Assembly: GCA_016584305.1 (NCBI GenBank)
Contig: JACEEZ010020557.1
Location: 20,001-84,000, forward strand
DNA length: 64,000 nucleotides
Direction of reading: 5' to 3'
Origin: Chionoecetes opilio
Taxonomy: Eukaryota > Arthropoda > Malacostraca > Decapoda > Majidae
In this document: positions 1 through 10,345 of the stretch, piece after piece
How the letters are laid out: each line of letters opens with the position of its first letter
Numbering within the stretch: position 1 is the first letter of the stretch
The notes under the pieces: model-generated
Databases searched by the model: none
What the model saw: the letters and a program-made list of their open reading frames with translations, nothing else
What the model was told of the DNA's origin: nothing
Position numbers and translations under genes: made by a program

Positions 1-1244
1 CACCTGGGCGGCAGAGGGCTGCCACGGTGGCGGAGCGACGTAGTTGACAGCGGGGCGGTCAGGTCCGTCCAGCAGCAGGTGGTGTGTGGCGGGGAGGAGG
101 GATGGCGGCGTCTGCCACCCTCTGCAGCCAGGTGTTGCCCGGCGATAGGTCACGTGCTCTGTGGCAAGACCCTGCAAGCCTGTCCAGCGCGACAGACTCC
201 TTGCCTGGCAGAGGATCTTGGCCACCCGACAGGCCACGATCTGTCGAACCCTGGTGGCTAGGGGCACCAAACGTGCCTCCGCCTGCATGACGTGGGTGTT
301 TGCCCAGCGCGGTGCCCCCAGCAGGGTCCTCAAAGCTCGGTTCTGAAGGACCTCTAACTTCCTCTGCTGAGTAAGCGATAACGAGACAAGCACGGGCGCG
401 CTGTAGTCTACAAGGACGCGCACAGTGTGCACGTAGAAGAGGCGCAGCACTGATGACGTGGCCCCGGCCACAAGCGACTTGAAGATCCGGATCTTTGTCC
501 TCCTGCACAGGTACCGACAACGCTAAATACTCCCGCTGAGCGAGTCCATAACACCGTGCGCTATGCCAATCCGCCGTAAGGCTTCTTGACGTGACCCGCC
601 GTCATTATGGACTGCGCTACCAAGGTATGTAAAACTTTCCAAGATCTCAATGTCCTCGCCACACGCATGAACAGACTGTACTGCTTCATCTAGTAAGTCT
701 CCAAACACCTGGACCTTGGTCTTGAGCCAGGAGACCTCAAGTCCCAAAGGCTTTGCCTCCTCGTGCAGCGCCTCGAGAGCCATCACCAGGACCTCCAGCG
801 ACTCAGCAAAGATTACTGCATCATCGGCAAAAACAAGATCAGTGATCTTGGTGTTGCCGACGGATGCTCCACAATCACTTTGATCTACAACCTTGTCCAA
901 TACCCAGTCCATACAAGCGTTGAAAGTGATGGGGCAAGGACGCACCCTTGCCTCACTCCTGTATTCACAGGAAAGAAGCTGGATACACTACCCCACACTT
1001 CACAGCATCTCAGTCCAGAATACAGACCAGTTATCAAACCAAAGTCCTTGCAGGAATCCTCGAAGTCGCAGAGATCCAGAGTGACTCACGATGCACTGAG
1101 TCAAACGCCTCTGAGATCAACATAGGCTGCAAGCATCCCTGTCGAAACTCACGTCGGCGTTCCACCAGGACACGAAATGTAGGATACGCTCCGTTGTTGA
1201 CTTGACCAGTGCAGCGAGAAGATCACCAAGGGGACTCACGTGGA
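1..1244 (-). pseudogene. Non-LTR retrotransposon ORF2 fragment (reverse transcriptase and downstream region)
   Basis: Read on the minus strand from 1244 down to the window edge, this is the 3' half of a LINE-type polyprotein that copies element RNA into DNA. Palm motif A reads AYVDLRG(V)FDSVH with one frame break near 1110. Motif B, GVRQGCVLAPS, lies near 945 in a second frame. Motif C is LVFADDAVIF at about 830-860. Thumb-like text (EILESFTYLGSAVHNDGG) follows to about 523, and after another frame change comes RALRTLLGAPRW. Reading continues past the last long open frame (its stop is at 59) into DRPAVNYVAPPPW, so the element runs off the window. At least three frame breaks make it non-functional as written. 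The upstream end is lost in the gap. A second copy of the family sits at 63440-63960 on the other strand. Confidence 0.85.
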
Positions 1245-1778
1245 NNNNNNNNNNNNNNNNNNNNNNNNNNNNNNNNNNNNNNNNNNNNNNNNNNNNNNNN
1301 NNNNNNNNNNNNNNNNNNNNNNNNNNNNNNNNNNNNNNNNNNNNNNNNNNNNNNNNNNNNNNNNNNNNNNNNNNNNNNNNNNNNNNNNNNNNNNNNNNNN
1401 NNNNNNNNNNNNNNNNNNNNNNNNNNNNNNNNNNNNNNNNNNNNNNNNNNNNNNNNNNNNNNNNNNNNNNNNNNNNNNNNNNNNNNNNNNNNNNNNNNNN
1501 NNNNNNNNNNNNNNNNNNNNNNNNNNNNNNNNNNNNNNNNNNNNNNNNNNNNNNNNNNNNNNNNNNNNNNNNNNNNNNNNNNNNNNNNNNNNNNNNNNNN
1601 NNNNNNNNNNNNNNNNNNNNNNNNNNNNNNNNNNNNNNNNNNNNNNNNNNNNNNNNNNNNNNNNNNNNNNNNNNNNNNNNNNNNNNNNNNNNNNNNNNNN
1701 NNNNNNNNNNNNNNNNNNNNNNNNNNNNNNNNNNNNNNNNNNNNNNNNNNNNNNNNNNNNNNNNNNNNNNNNNNNNNN
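1245..1778. other. Assembly gap (534 N)
   Basis: The sequence is a run of N. It separates two unrelated retroelement remnants in opposite orientations, so whether they are truly adjacent is unknown. Confidence 1.
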
Positions 1779-2830
1779 AAGGATGTATAATGAAGAAGAG
1801 CCAATCCCCCTGGAGAGCACAATGCTACTTAGCTAATGATGTAAAGGCACAAACGACGCATGGTATTTGACTATTTCAAGAAACTATATAATCGCTTTAC
1901 ACTACTTGATGCCTATCCATTGCCTTCGGTATCCATTGACTCAGTGTGCACTAAAATGACTAAGTAGCAGGAATATTCAGTATAGTAGTTGATTTGAAAA
2001 CTGCTTATTATCAGTGGGCCTCAAAAAGAATCTGAGAAACAGTATACTGCCTTTGAGGCTGATGTAACAGTTATTCGCATTTTAATAGCTATACCTTTTG
2101 CACTAACTAATTCTGTCGGCTGTTTTCCAGAGAGTCATGGGATTCGATCATAGCGGACTGTGGTTTGAAAGGCAGGCATATGCGTACATCGATGATTTAA
2201 TTATATGTGGGGAAGGTAAGAGAGGACCGTGATATGAATCATCAGCGCTTAAGGAAGGGCAGCCTCTAAGTATACTATCTCTTTTAAATATCAAACAGTG
2301 TCAGTAGATCAAAATGTAATGACCTATCTTGGATAGTAGTATCTCTAATGGGTTCGCCTAGGCCTACCTTGATCGCATCAAACCACTGAATTGAATTACC
2401 TATACCTGACTAACTCTTCTTCTCTTAAACGAGCTCTCGGCCTCTTCTCATATTATTGCAATTTGGATGGCAAGGACTATCTAAGAGCATCCAACCCATT
2501 CTGCATAGTGAATCTTTTCCTCTTTGCTCAGAAGCTGTTGAGTGTTTCGAAGCACTCAAGAAGAAATTGCTACAGCCTCATTATCTGTCTGACTTTGTAT
2601 GAGATACTGGCCACTTCAATAGAGACTGACGCTTCCTCTGGTCTCCATATTGGCAGCCACGCCTCTCCCAGCTCGGTCGGACTGATACTTTTTTTCTCCA
2701 TGACTCTGCGTGCAGCTCTGAGAGACTTCCAACCTGACTATATAGAGATAGAGGCGGGCCGCCATCATAGAAGGCAGTACGTAAGACACTCTATGCAACG
2801 TGGCGTGTGTTCTGTTGGCCGATAGAACGC
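1779..2830 (+). pseudogene. Gypsy-type LTR retrotransposon pol remnant (RT to RNase H)
   Basis: Several frames together read as a Ty3/Gypsy-like reverse transcriptase. The parts are VVDLKTAYYQ around 1990-2020 (motif A), PFALTNSVGCFQRVMGFD around 2095-2145 (motif B region), and AYIDDLIICGEG at about 2181-2216, where YIDD is the catalytic motif C. Downstream are a connection segment (ECFEALKKKLLQP, about 2545-2580) and an RNase H start resembling the usual ETDAS (IETDASSGLHIG, about 2618-2655), then SMTLRAALRDFQPDYIEIEA. The order fits Gypsy pol. No LTR, protease or integrase could be seen; the 5' part is in the gap and the 3' part runs into a purine tract. Many stops and frame changes make this a decayed copy. 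Confidence 0.65.
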
Positions 2831-2879
2831 ATTCGCGCCTCTCTGGAGAGAAATAGCATGCTTCTCTTTGTCATCCCGG

Positions 2880-2982
2880 AATCACTAGGAAGGGGGGGGG
2901 GGGGGAAGGGGAGAAGAAAAAAGGGAAAGAAGGGGGGGAAAGAGGGAAAAGGGGGGGGGGGGGGGGGGGGGGGGAGGGGAGG

Positions 2983-3018
<36 letters not shown>

Positions 3019-3158
3019 GGGGGGGGGGGGGGAAGGGGGGGAGAAGGAAAGGGGAAAGGGGAAGGGAAAAAAAAGAAAAGGAAAAAAAAGAAAAAAGAAA
3101 AAAGTAAAAAAGTAAAAAGAAGGGGGGGGAGAGAAAGGGAAAGAGAGAAAGGGGTGGG

Positions 3159-3189
<31 letters not shown>

Positions 3190-3345
3190 AAAAAAAAGAA
3201 AAAAAAGAGAAAAAAAAAAAAAACGGAAAAAAAAGAAAAGAAAAGAAAAAGAAAAGAAAAAAAAAAGAAAAAAAAGAAAAATAGAAAGGGAAGAAAAAAG
3301 GGAAAAAAAAAGGAAAGGAAAAAAAAAAAAAAAAAAGTTGAGTGG

Positions 3346-3376
<31 letters not shown>

Positions 3377-3460
3377 GGATAAGTAGTGGGGGAGAGAATG
3401 AGAATAAAAAAAAGCAAGAAAAAAAAAAAAAAAAGGAAAGGTGTGTGTGTGTTGGGTGTT
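2880..3460. repeat. G/A homopurine tract
   Basis: About 580 bases are almost only G and A on the plus strand, G-rich at first (2890-3035) and A-rich later (3060-3440). Lysine/glycine open frames on the plus strand and Phe/Pro frames on the minus strand are by-products of composition, not genes. Confidence 0.95.
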
Positions 3461-5639
3461 AAAAAATTACATTAATGTTTGTTCACTGATATTAGAGAGA
3501 GAGGGATGGGAGAATTTTTTGATTATTGGATAGTCGTTGAATGAAACTGTGTGGGGGGGGGCTCTATCATGTTGTAAAGATAAAGAACTTTGGCTCTTCT
3601 CTATAGAGGAGAGACGTAAAAAGTTTGGTCTCTCAGTGTACTGGTTTGCTCTGAACTGAAACCAAAGTTCTTTAGACTCCAGGCTAGTAAAGCTACCTCC
3701 GGGCCATGAGTAAAAAAACCCTTTGACAAGTCAACAAAAAGTACATTTGCTTAGAATTTCACGAGGCCCAAAACCCTGCCTCTACTAAGAACAAATACCC
3801 TACTTAGTAATGGTGTTGACTGAATATTCCAGATTCCCCTTTGCTTTCGGCCATGCTCAGAAAATGTCTGGTCAAACTGTGTCATTACATGTTTTCGCGG
3901 AAAATTGTTCTGCTATTTTTGGGCTGTGCCTCTTCAATTCATTCTTCCGACGAGGAACACAGTTCTGTCTCGCGAAGTCTCTGAGTTCTTAATGGAGTCA
4001 CGGTGTTATTATGTGACCTGCATCTACTCCCTATCACCCTACTGTAATTTTTTTTTGTATGGACGAATGTAGAGAGGAAATTGGCACCATCTGGTGAAAC
4101 TGTGCGTTTTATCTCTCAGATCAGCTCAAAAATTTGTAGAATGTCAATGGGAACTAGTTTTAGTATAGCGTATCTTCGTGTTCTTTAGGTCTCTCCTTAT
4201 GTACTGGCCACCAACCCAACTCCTCACGAGATTGTTTTCCATTCTCCTTCATCCGACCACATATGACCTTCCCTCCAGTTCGTCAGCTGTCCAGTGGATG
4301 TATTGCTTGGGCAAAATCCAAGTCGCGATTTCTTGAAAAAGAAAAATACGATCCTCAGTAGTAGGTTTGGCGTGCAGGCCCGGTCGGCAGGAAAGCTTGA
4401 GTGTGTCGCACTCTGGAGACGGTGTTGGATGCCGCGGATGGTGCGTCTTTTAGCAAGGCTTGGATTATTTTTTTTAGCTGAGAAGCTCGTAAGATTGAGA
4501 GGTTTTATTAGCGTAGTTCTCTTCGCAAGAAGACGATCTGTAACTTTGAAAGTTTCGATCTGTGGGGCGTCGTCAAGATAATTAGAGGGGGGGGGGGAAG
4601 GAGAGGGGGGGGGCGGGTGGGGTTATGGGTTTTGTTGTGGGAACAACATTGGGGTATGAATCGAATCCCCTAGCGAGGCGCCAACCAGGTCAGCAATCAA
4701 GTTACGGTATGACTTCGCTCCGGCAGTACGCCTACTCAAATTTCTTTTAATATTAGGCGCACTTTTTTTCTTGGCGCTCCAGGCTACATTATTTGCCGAG
4801 CCTTCTCCTCCTTAGTCATGTGTGCACGAAGCCATATTTAGTTGAATATATAAGGATTCAAGGGCAAAAATGTGCCTCAAGTCAAAATATTGGGGAAAAC
4901 GGGGGCAGAGGAATACTGCAAAGCATTTTAACATGTCTCCCCTTGCTGTTTCTGGGTCGGACACAGAATGAGCGTGAGTTCCACACTCACTTCCCACACT
5001 ACCCGCCTCAGGAGAGTTATCGGTAGATATAACGCAGCGCCAACTCTACGCTCAACCATAGGGGCGGGAATAGCACTAGTAGATACAGTTCGAATACCGC
5101 TAGACGTGGTTTCTTATGGGATAGGGTCGGCGTTTCTATTTGCGTTTATTGTTATGGGCACTAGGTACATATCTGGTTGCCGCTACATCGATGTACATCT
5201 TTATCAAAAGCGATAAATAGGTCACTCGAAGCAAAACAGGCTGAAGGCGTCTGTCCTACAAAGGATACTTTCAGGCCTCACCTTCACCATATAAAGGCAG
5301 CTCAGACTAAGATCAATTCCGGGTTCATTTGTGTTACACGTCCTTGCGGTAACGCAGGCAAGAAGAAATAATTCATCACACACTTCTACGTGCAATTGCC
5401 AACGAACACGGACACTGCCTCACGGAGAAAGCGAATGGCCCGCAGAGATATAAAGCTCCACAATTGGTGCTTATATCAGGAAGAGTCTCTCCACACTGCA
5501 TGTTGACATATGGCAACTTATATGCAGCAAAGATAAATCAAGCGGATCCACCTAGTAGTCCTCATCAACACCGGTTCAGGGGCGGAGATACATCAAGCGG
5601 GCTCAGACTAGAAAACTCATGGATACGTAAAGCTGGGGT
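3461..5639. other. No recognisable gene
   Basis: Short open frames occur (for example 4294-4581 and 4968-5216, plus) but none shows a family I recognise. The part from about 4800 may be the decayed upstream half of the Penelope-like element that follows; I could not place reverse transcriptase motifs in it. A G-rich run lies at 4588-4625. Confidence 0.5.
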
Positions 5640-6377
5640 ATCAACGGCCTAACAGCCATCAAACAAAGGAGTTCATAGACACAACTATTTTCTACCCTGC
5701 TTTCTTCCTCCACCGCTCACCAGGAAGAAGAAATAATATATCACAATGCGTCAAGCCGTAATGTGATAGCCGTGTGCAGACGGCCAGAGAAAGGAGAATA
5801 AAACTACAAAATTTACTACATAAGTTAACAAGATACATCCAGCAAGCGCTTCTTCTTCCGTAACAGCCCAATCCAGACAGAGACAAAACAAAGTCCGCTG
5901 TCGTATATAGGATCATCTTGGGCAACAAGAGTGAAAGCAAACTGTGAAGTCCTCCCCTCATCCTACATCGGCATGACGACAACGAAGCTGTCTCGACGCC
6001 TTACTTGCCACCTAACTTCCGGAGCTCCAAAAAGTCACCTATTAAAAAAAACATGGCTCATCATCACAAGAACATTTTTAGAAGAAAATACAGAATTGGT
6101 CGACATGTGTGCAGATGTGCATCGACTTCCAATTCTAGAAGCACTATACATAAAAGACATCAATCACAAGCTTAACGTACAGGCAAACGACCTACAAGCT
6201 CTACCAAGCATGAAAAGAACAAAGGCTAATAACAGCCTACTCACAGAGAAAAAAAGCGAGGAGTCAACAACCAATAAGCGTCGCCCACTCACGGAGACAA
6301 AAATCAACGAGAAGCAAAAGCTATCAACCAATCAGCGCCGCTCACTAGGCTGCACGGCAGCCAAACTTCATCAATAA
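5640..6377 (+). pseudogene. Penelope-like retroelement, 3' end with GIY-YIG endonuclease domain
   Basis: The open part at 5931-6377 (148 residues from the first Met) contains SSYIGMTTTKLSRRLTCH, the GIY-YIG-type nuclease core as found in Penelope-like elements. It is followed by LEENTELVDMCADVHRLPILEALYIKDINHKLNVQANDLQALPSMKRT, the family-typical block with the conserved Glu in ILEALYI (given here only to locate it: it spans about 6091-6210). Upstream, after frame changes, 5860-5910 reads NPDRDKTKSAVVYRI, which fits the linker before the nuclease. In this family the domain nicks target DNA for RT priming. The RT half is not recognisable upstream. The tail beyond the core is Lys/Thr-rich and of unknown role. 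A candidate hammerhead ribozyme follows 65 bases after the stop. Confidence 0.8.
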
Positions 6378-6441
6378 ATAGCGCTTACTCCACAGCTTAA
6401 TCATGCTCACCTCTACAACTGAGGAGAAAACATCTTCCACA

Positions 6442-6485
6442 TGCTGCTGAAGAAGGGTTCTTAGACCCGAAATCGCGATACAGCA
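6442..6485 (+). ncRNA. Candidate hammerhead ribozyme of the Penelope-like element
   Basis: The order of parts matches a minimal type I hammerhead. Stem I 5' strand is TGCTG (6442-6446). The core CTGAAGA (CUGANGA) follows at 6447-6453. A stem II is formed by GGGT and ACCC around loop TCTTAG, and GAAA is at 6469-6472. A very short stem III region TCGCGA ends in the cleavage triplet ATA at 6478-6480. CAGCA (6481-6485) is fully complementary to TGCTG. One extra A lies between the core and stem II. Penelope-like elements are known to carry such minimal ribozymes with tiny stem III. Activity is not shown. Confidence 0.45.
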
Positions 6486-6622
6486 AAAATGACAAGCTAC
6501 GGCGAAGTCATAAAAGTGATTACAAAAGAGACTAAGACACTCTTAAGAAGAGAAAATATCTTTAAAAAGATAATAAACGCTGAACTAGCTATCACTTTTA
6601 ACGAGATCTTGTCACAAGAGAA

Positions 6623-6802
6623 GCCCGTCAGGGTGGCAAGGTTGGTAGAGACGTGAGCTTGCAATGTGCAGAGTCCCTGCGCATTCGGTCAGCGGTTCGA
6701 GTCCGCCTAGTTCGTGCTGACGTGGCGGCGCTTTGTATAGTCAATAACCTTGTAGTTGGTACTTGCAAAGTGTCTAGATAGGATGAAAATCTTATCTTAT
6801 CT
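6623..6802 (+). mobile_element. tRNA-derived SINE (family 1) with perfect target-site duplication
   Basis: The 5' part carries RNA polymerase III promoter boxes: an A-box-like TGGCAAGGTTGG (one mismatch to TRGCNNAGYNGG) and a perfect B box GGTTCGAGTCC. A tRNA-unrelated body follows, ending in a (CTTAT)-like tail. The 12-base sequence GTCACAAGAGAA flanks it at 6611-6622 and 6803-6814, as expected for LINE-mediated insertion. A second copy lies at 8088-8265 in the opposite orientation. Confidence 0.88.
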
Positions 6803-6873
6803 GTCACAAGAGAAAATTTCCTGCCCATATATTATACTCTACATATCCCTAGTGATGGGACAGATATCTGAAC

Positions 6874-6888
6874 TTGTAATAGATGACG

Positions 6889-6935
<47 letters not shown>

Positions 6936-7041
6936 CACACACACACACACAAAAAAAAAATTATTAATAAATAATTAAAATAAATAAATAAACATGCACA
7001 AGTTATGTAATGTCTCTAAAGTTGTAATAGATGACGTCACA
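6874..7041. repeat. CA microsatellite and A-rich segment flanked by a 20-bp direct repeat
   Basis: The 20 bases beginning TTGTAATAGATGACG are present at 6874-6893 and again, identical, at 7022-7041. Between them lie (CA)n to about 6950 and an A/T-rich segment. Each flank contains the palindrome TGACGTCA, the CRE/ATF consensus, whose role here is unknown. The arrangement could be a target duplication around an A-tailed insertion, or a slippage product. Confidence 0.7.
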
Positions 7042-7475
7042 GAAGAGGGAGGAACTTGGCTGCAGGTGGCTCATATTATTGCAATTTTTTTTGTGTGTAC
7101 GCCGGTTATATCGGACAATTGGTGTTATCGGACGAAGGTTCACCCATTTTAGTCCGTTCTATCGATGATCTACTGTATATGGACGTGGGTATGTTTCGAT
7201 AACATTTGGATTACTTGTTCTTGGTATTTCATAGCTTTAGTTGCAAAAAATTAGGCTAATCCCCATGTTTTGTGGTGCTGAGTTAGTGCATTCCTTGTGT
7301 GCAGGACAATCAACAATGGACATCCATACAGGAACAAAGGTATTATTCGTCTAAAGCCATTCCAAAAGATGGGCGTCAAGATAAGGCTCTAGCTGATTTG
7401 CCATTATTGTGTTTTCAAGATATGTAAATATAAAATTATAGCCATGTTACTTTGATGAACCATTCACGTGTTTAA

Positions 7476-8692
7476 CCCGCTGAGTACCAGCTAAATATAA
7501 TAAAAAGTACACCCACAGCCCAGCTGATTTTGCTTCTTTTTTATTTTTTTATTAAAAGGTGAAAAATGAAGAAAACAAAAAATATCACTCACATCGAAAA
7601 ATGGGGGTTCTAAGGGGGTGGGGCACCCTCAGCCATCAGCTGATTCCGGCCCGAATTCAAGGTTCCCGCGCACCTAGCCCTCAGCTGAGCCCGCAGCATT
7701 GCAGATGTACGATGCGTCCAGTTTTCGGGTGGCGGATATTTCCACACCACCCGAGCATCATGTGTGCCTTCATAGTTCATATATGCCACGTATGTATCAC
7801 ATAATGTCATAAGTCAATTTCAAGTGTGATAAGTGGACATAGTAAAGATTTATAAATAAGGACGAGTGGCAGTCCCGGTAACCATGGAGACGGGCGATCA
7901 TAGTGGATTTGTACCCCAGCATAACACACGTACACACGCACACCCAGCCACTCCCACACTCTACAAACGGGACTTTCAAGCCTATACTTGAGGGTTGCCA
8001 CGTATATAAGGCATATCCCATACCAATCTGAAGTCAATAGCTACCATAGAGCAGGAGTAAATAAGGTCTAAAGTCGTGTGCGATAAGATAAGATTTTCAT
8101 CCTATCTAGACACTTTGCAAGTACCAACTACAAGGTTATTGACTATACAAAGCGCCGCCACGTCAGCACGAACTAGGCGGACTCGAACCGCTGACCGAAT
8201 GCACAGGGACGCTGCACATTGCGAACTCACGTCTCTACCAACCTTGCCACCTTGACGGGCTCGTTTGCGATAAGCGGGTATAGTGTTTTTATCACGCTCC
8301 CCTCATCCGAGATAGGCCCGCAGAACCGAAGGGGTTGCCGAGTATCACTACGTATTGCAAACACACTTACAAGTATCCCACACAAATTTCAAGCCACTAG
8401 CTACCATTCGACCGGAGTAAATACAGTCCAAAGTCGCGGCGAAAAAAGTAGATAAGCTCGCGCCTCTAATCCACCCACCCATACCCTCCCGGCGAACCCA
8501 CGCAGCTGCCGGGTACCGCCCCTGTTTCCCCACATATCAAGCAGTGCCCCGCCCCCATACCATTTTCAGGTTATTCCTTGCCATAGAAGCCGCGTAACAG
8601 ATTTTTAAATGGCGGACGCACACACTGCGTCACTGGAACTGGGCGTTACATACATACCTGACGCATCACGTGCGTCGCTGGGGTCCAGCGGG
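7476..8692. mobile_element. piggyBac-type non-autonomous DNA element
   Basis: The ends are inverted repeats, CCCGCTGAGTACC on the left and the complement of GGGTCCAGCGGG on the right, each bordered by TTAA (7472-7475 and 8693-8696). CCC/GGG termini beside a TTAA duplication are the hallmark of piggyBac elements. No transposase frame is visible in the 1217 bases, so this is a MITE-like derivative. It holds a nested SINE (8088-8265). It also has an internal imperfect direct repeat of about 75 bp (about 8005-8080 and 8355-8430, sharing TAGCTACCAT and AAAGTCG). Confidence 0.7.
8088..8265 (-). mobile_element. tRNA-derived SINE (family 1), nested copy
   Basis: This is the reverse complement of the SINE at 6623-6802, with the same A and B boxes (B box seen as GGACTCGAACC on the plus strand) and only a few differences. 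It is flanked by a 9-base duplication TGCGATAAG (8079-8087 and 8266-8274). It lies inside the piggyBac-type element, so it inserted after that element. Confidence 0.87.
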
Positions 8693-8983
8693 TTAAATGC
8701 AAAAGATATTGCATAATAATTTTGCCCCACAGGCACATTGCACATGACTATTTATACACGTACAAGCGAGTTCGTATGAGCAAGATTGTAGTCTTCCAGA
8801 ATTTGTAAGTTTTTGGTGAGTGCCCCTTTTTGGAGATGATCCCCTGCCCGTCTGAATGTCTGTGCACGCCACTGGTGCCACGGATCCTGTCGGCCTTGCA
8901 GATGTGTGTGTCTCGCCTCGCCTTCCCCCCCCCCTCCAAAAAAAAAATTTGTCTAAGATCCGCTCCTTGCAATACACAACTAC

Positions 8984-9370
8984 CTACATACGTCACATTC
9001 ATAAAGTCGAAAATTCTATATGATCCTAATGTAATGCCGACTAAATCAAGGTTGGGATGTTTATGGACGCGGCTGAAAAATTATAAAATTTTTAAAAAAT
9101 GTTTTCCCATCGATCTTGCGTTTTTGAAAAAAGGGTTTTATAAAAATTACTTTTAAAAACATGGGGGGGAAAAAAAGAAGGGGGGGGGGGGAAAGAGGGG
9201 AGAAGGACCCCCGGGAAACGGGAAAGGGGAGAGAGAGAGAGGAGAGAAGAGGAGAAAAAGAGAGAGGAGAGAGAGAGAGAGGAGGAGAAAAAGAGAGAGA
9301 GAGAGAGAGAGAGGAAAGAGAGGGGGAGAGAGAGAGAGAGAGGGGAGAGACAAGAGAAAAGAAGAGAGGA

Positions 9371-9426
<56 letters not shown>

Positions 9427-9927
9427 GGAGAGGAAGGGAGAGAGAGGAGGAGAGAGGAGAGAGAAGAGAGGGGAGAGAGAGAAGGGGAAGAGAGAGAGGA
9501 GAGAGTGATAGAGAGAGGAGAGTGATAGAACAGGAGTGTGTGTGTGTGTTTCCTACTGACAAAACTTTTCGTGGACCCGTCTGGTATCTCCTTTGATCAG
9601 TTTTCTTTTTAAAATGTTGCGTGTGCGTCAGATAAAAAAATAAAAATCAAAATTTTTTACAAATTTTTTCTATAATGTAGCTGGAAAATTTTATATCCTC
9701 CGAAAGGAGAAGAAGAGAAGAGAGAGAGAGGAGAGAGAGAGGGGAGAGAGAGAGAGAGAGAGGGGGAAGAGAGAGGGGAGAAGAGGAGAAGAGAGAGAGA
9801 GGAGAGAGGGGGGGAGAAAAGAGGAGAGGGGAGAGAGAAAAGAGAGAGGAGAGAGAGGAGAGAGAAGAGAGAGAGAGGAGAGGAGAGAGAGAGAGACAGA
9901 GAGAGAAGGAGAAAGAGAGGAGAGAGA

Positions 9928-9971
<44 letters not shown>

Positions 9972-10345
9972 AAAGAGGGGAACTACCTTGCAAAAAACTC
10001 AATTTTTATCATAACAATCTAAAAATATACTAAGAACATAGCCCCAAACGGGAGAAATCAAAAAGAATACAAATACGTAGGGGAATACAAAAGGCTGGAT
10101 TCTTTTCAAAGCAGCAACGCCCACTATAACTTACCTATTTTTTCATCATCACATAAAACACACATAAAAAGAATTAATCCGTTATTTTAAATGTAGGCTG
10201 AGTTTATTTCAATGCATCTATTAACCTTTTTTGAAAACGGTTGTGCCTTTTCCCACTTCTGTATTCATTGAATTTAAAATTTACTTGTAGCTACATGTAA
10301 TCTTTTTCTAACGGTGGGATGTGGGAAGGTCAGCAGAGAGCTGAC
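8984..10345. repeat. Segmental duplication, copy A (degraded)
   Basis: The segment aligns co-linearly with 18245-19595. Shared anchors include ATAAAGTCGAAAATNCTATATG, GTGTGCGTCAGA, CTATAATGTA(C)GCTGGAA, TACGTAGGGGAATACAAAAG (about 10072) and ACTTGTAGCTACATGTA (about 10284). Copy A keeps the equivalent of AAAACATGGG of the signal-peptide exon (about 9156-9165) but then goes straight into G/GA tracts, so the exon itself is missing. It may be an allelic or poorly corrected version of copy B. Confidence 0.75.
9175..9975. repeat. GA microsatellites (two blocks)
   Basis: Interrupted (GA)n runs occupy about 9175-9535 and 9711-9975, with a unique spacer between. They correspond to the two GA blocks of the duplicated segment at 18556-18690 and 19083-19206 but are longer. 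Confidence 0.95.

Noticed and set aside
1202..1870. Open frames of about 200 residues crossing the gap
   Set aside because: They consist almost entirely of unknown bases.
2791..3462. Long Phe/Pro and Lys/Gly open frames
   Set aside because: They come from the homopurine tract only.
6623..6700. tRNA gene
   Set aside because: A and B boxes are present but the acceptor stem does not pair and a SINE body with target duplication follows.
9092..10002. Ser/Leu and Arg/Glu open frames
   Set aside because: They are translations of GA microsatellites.
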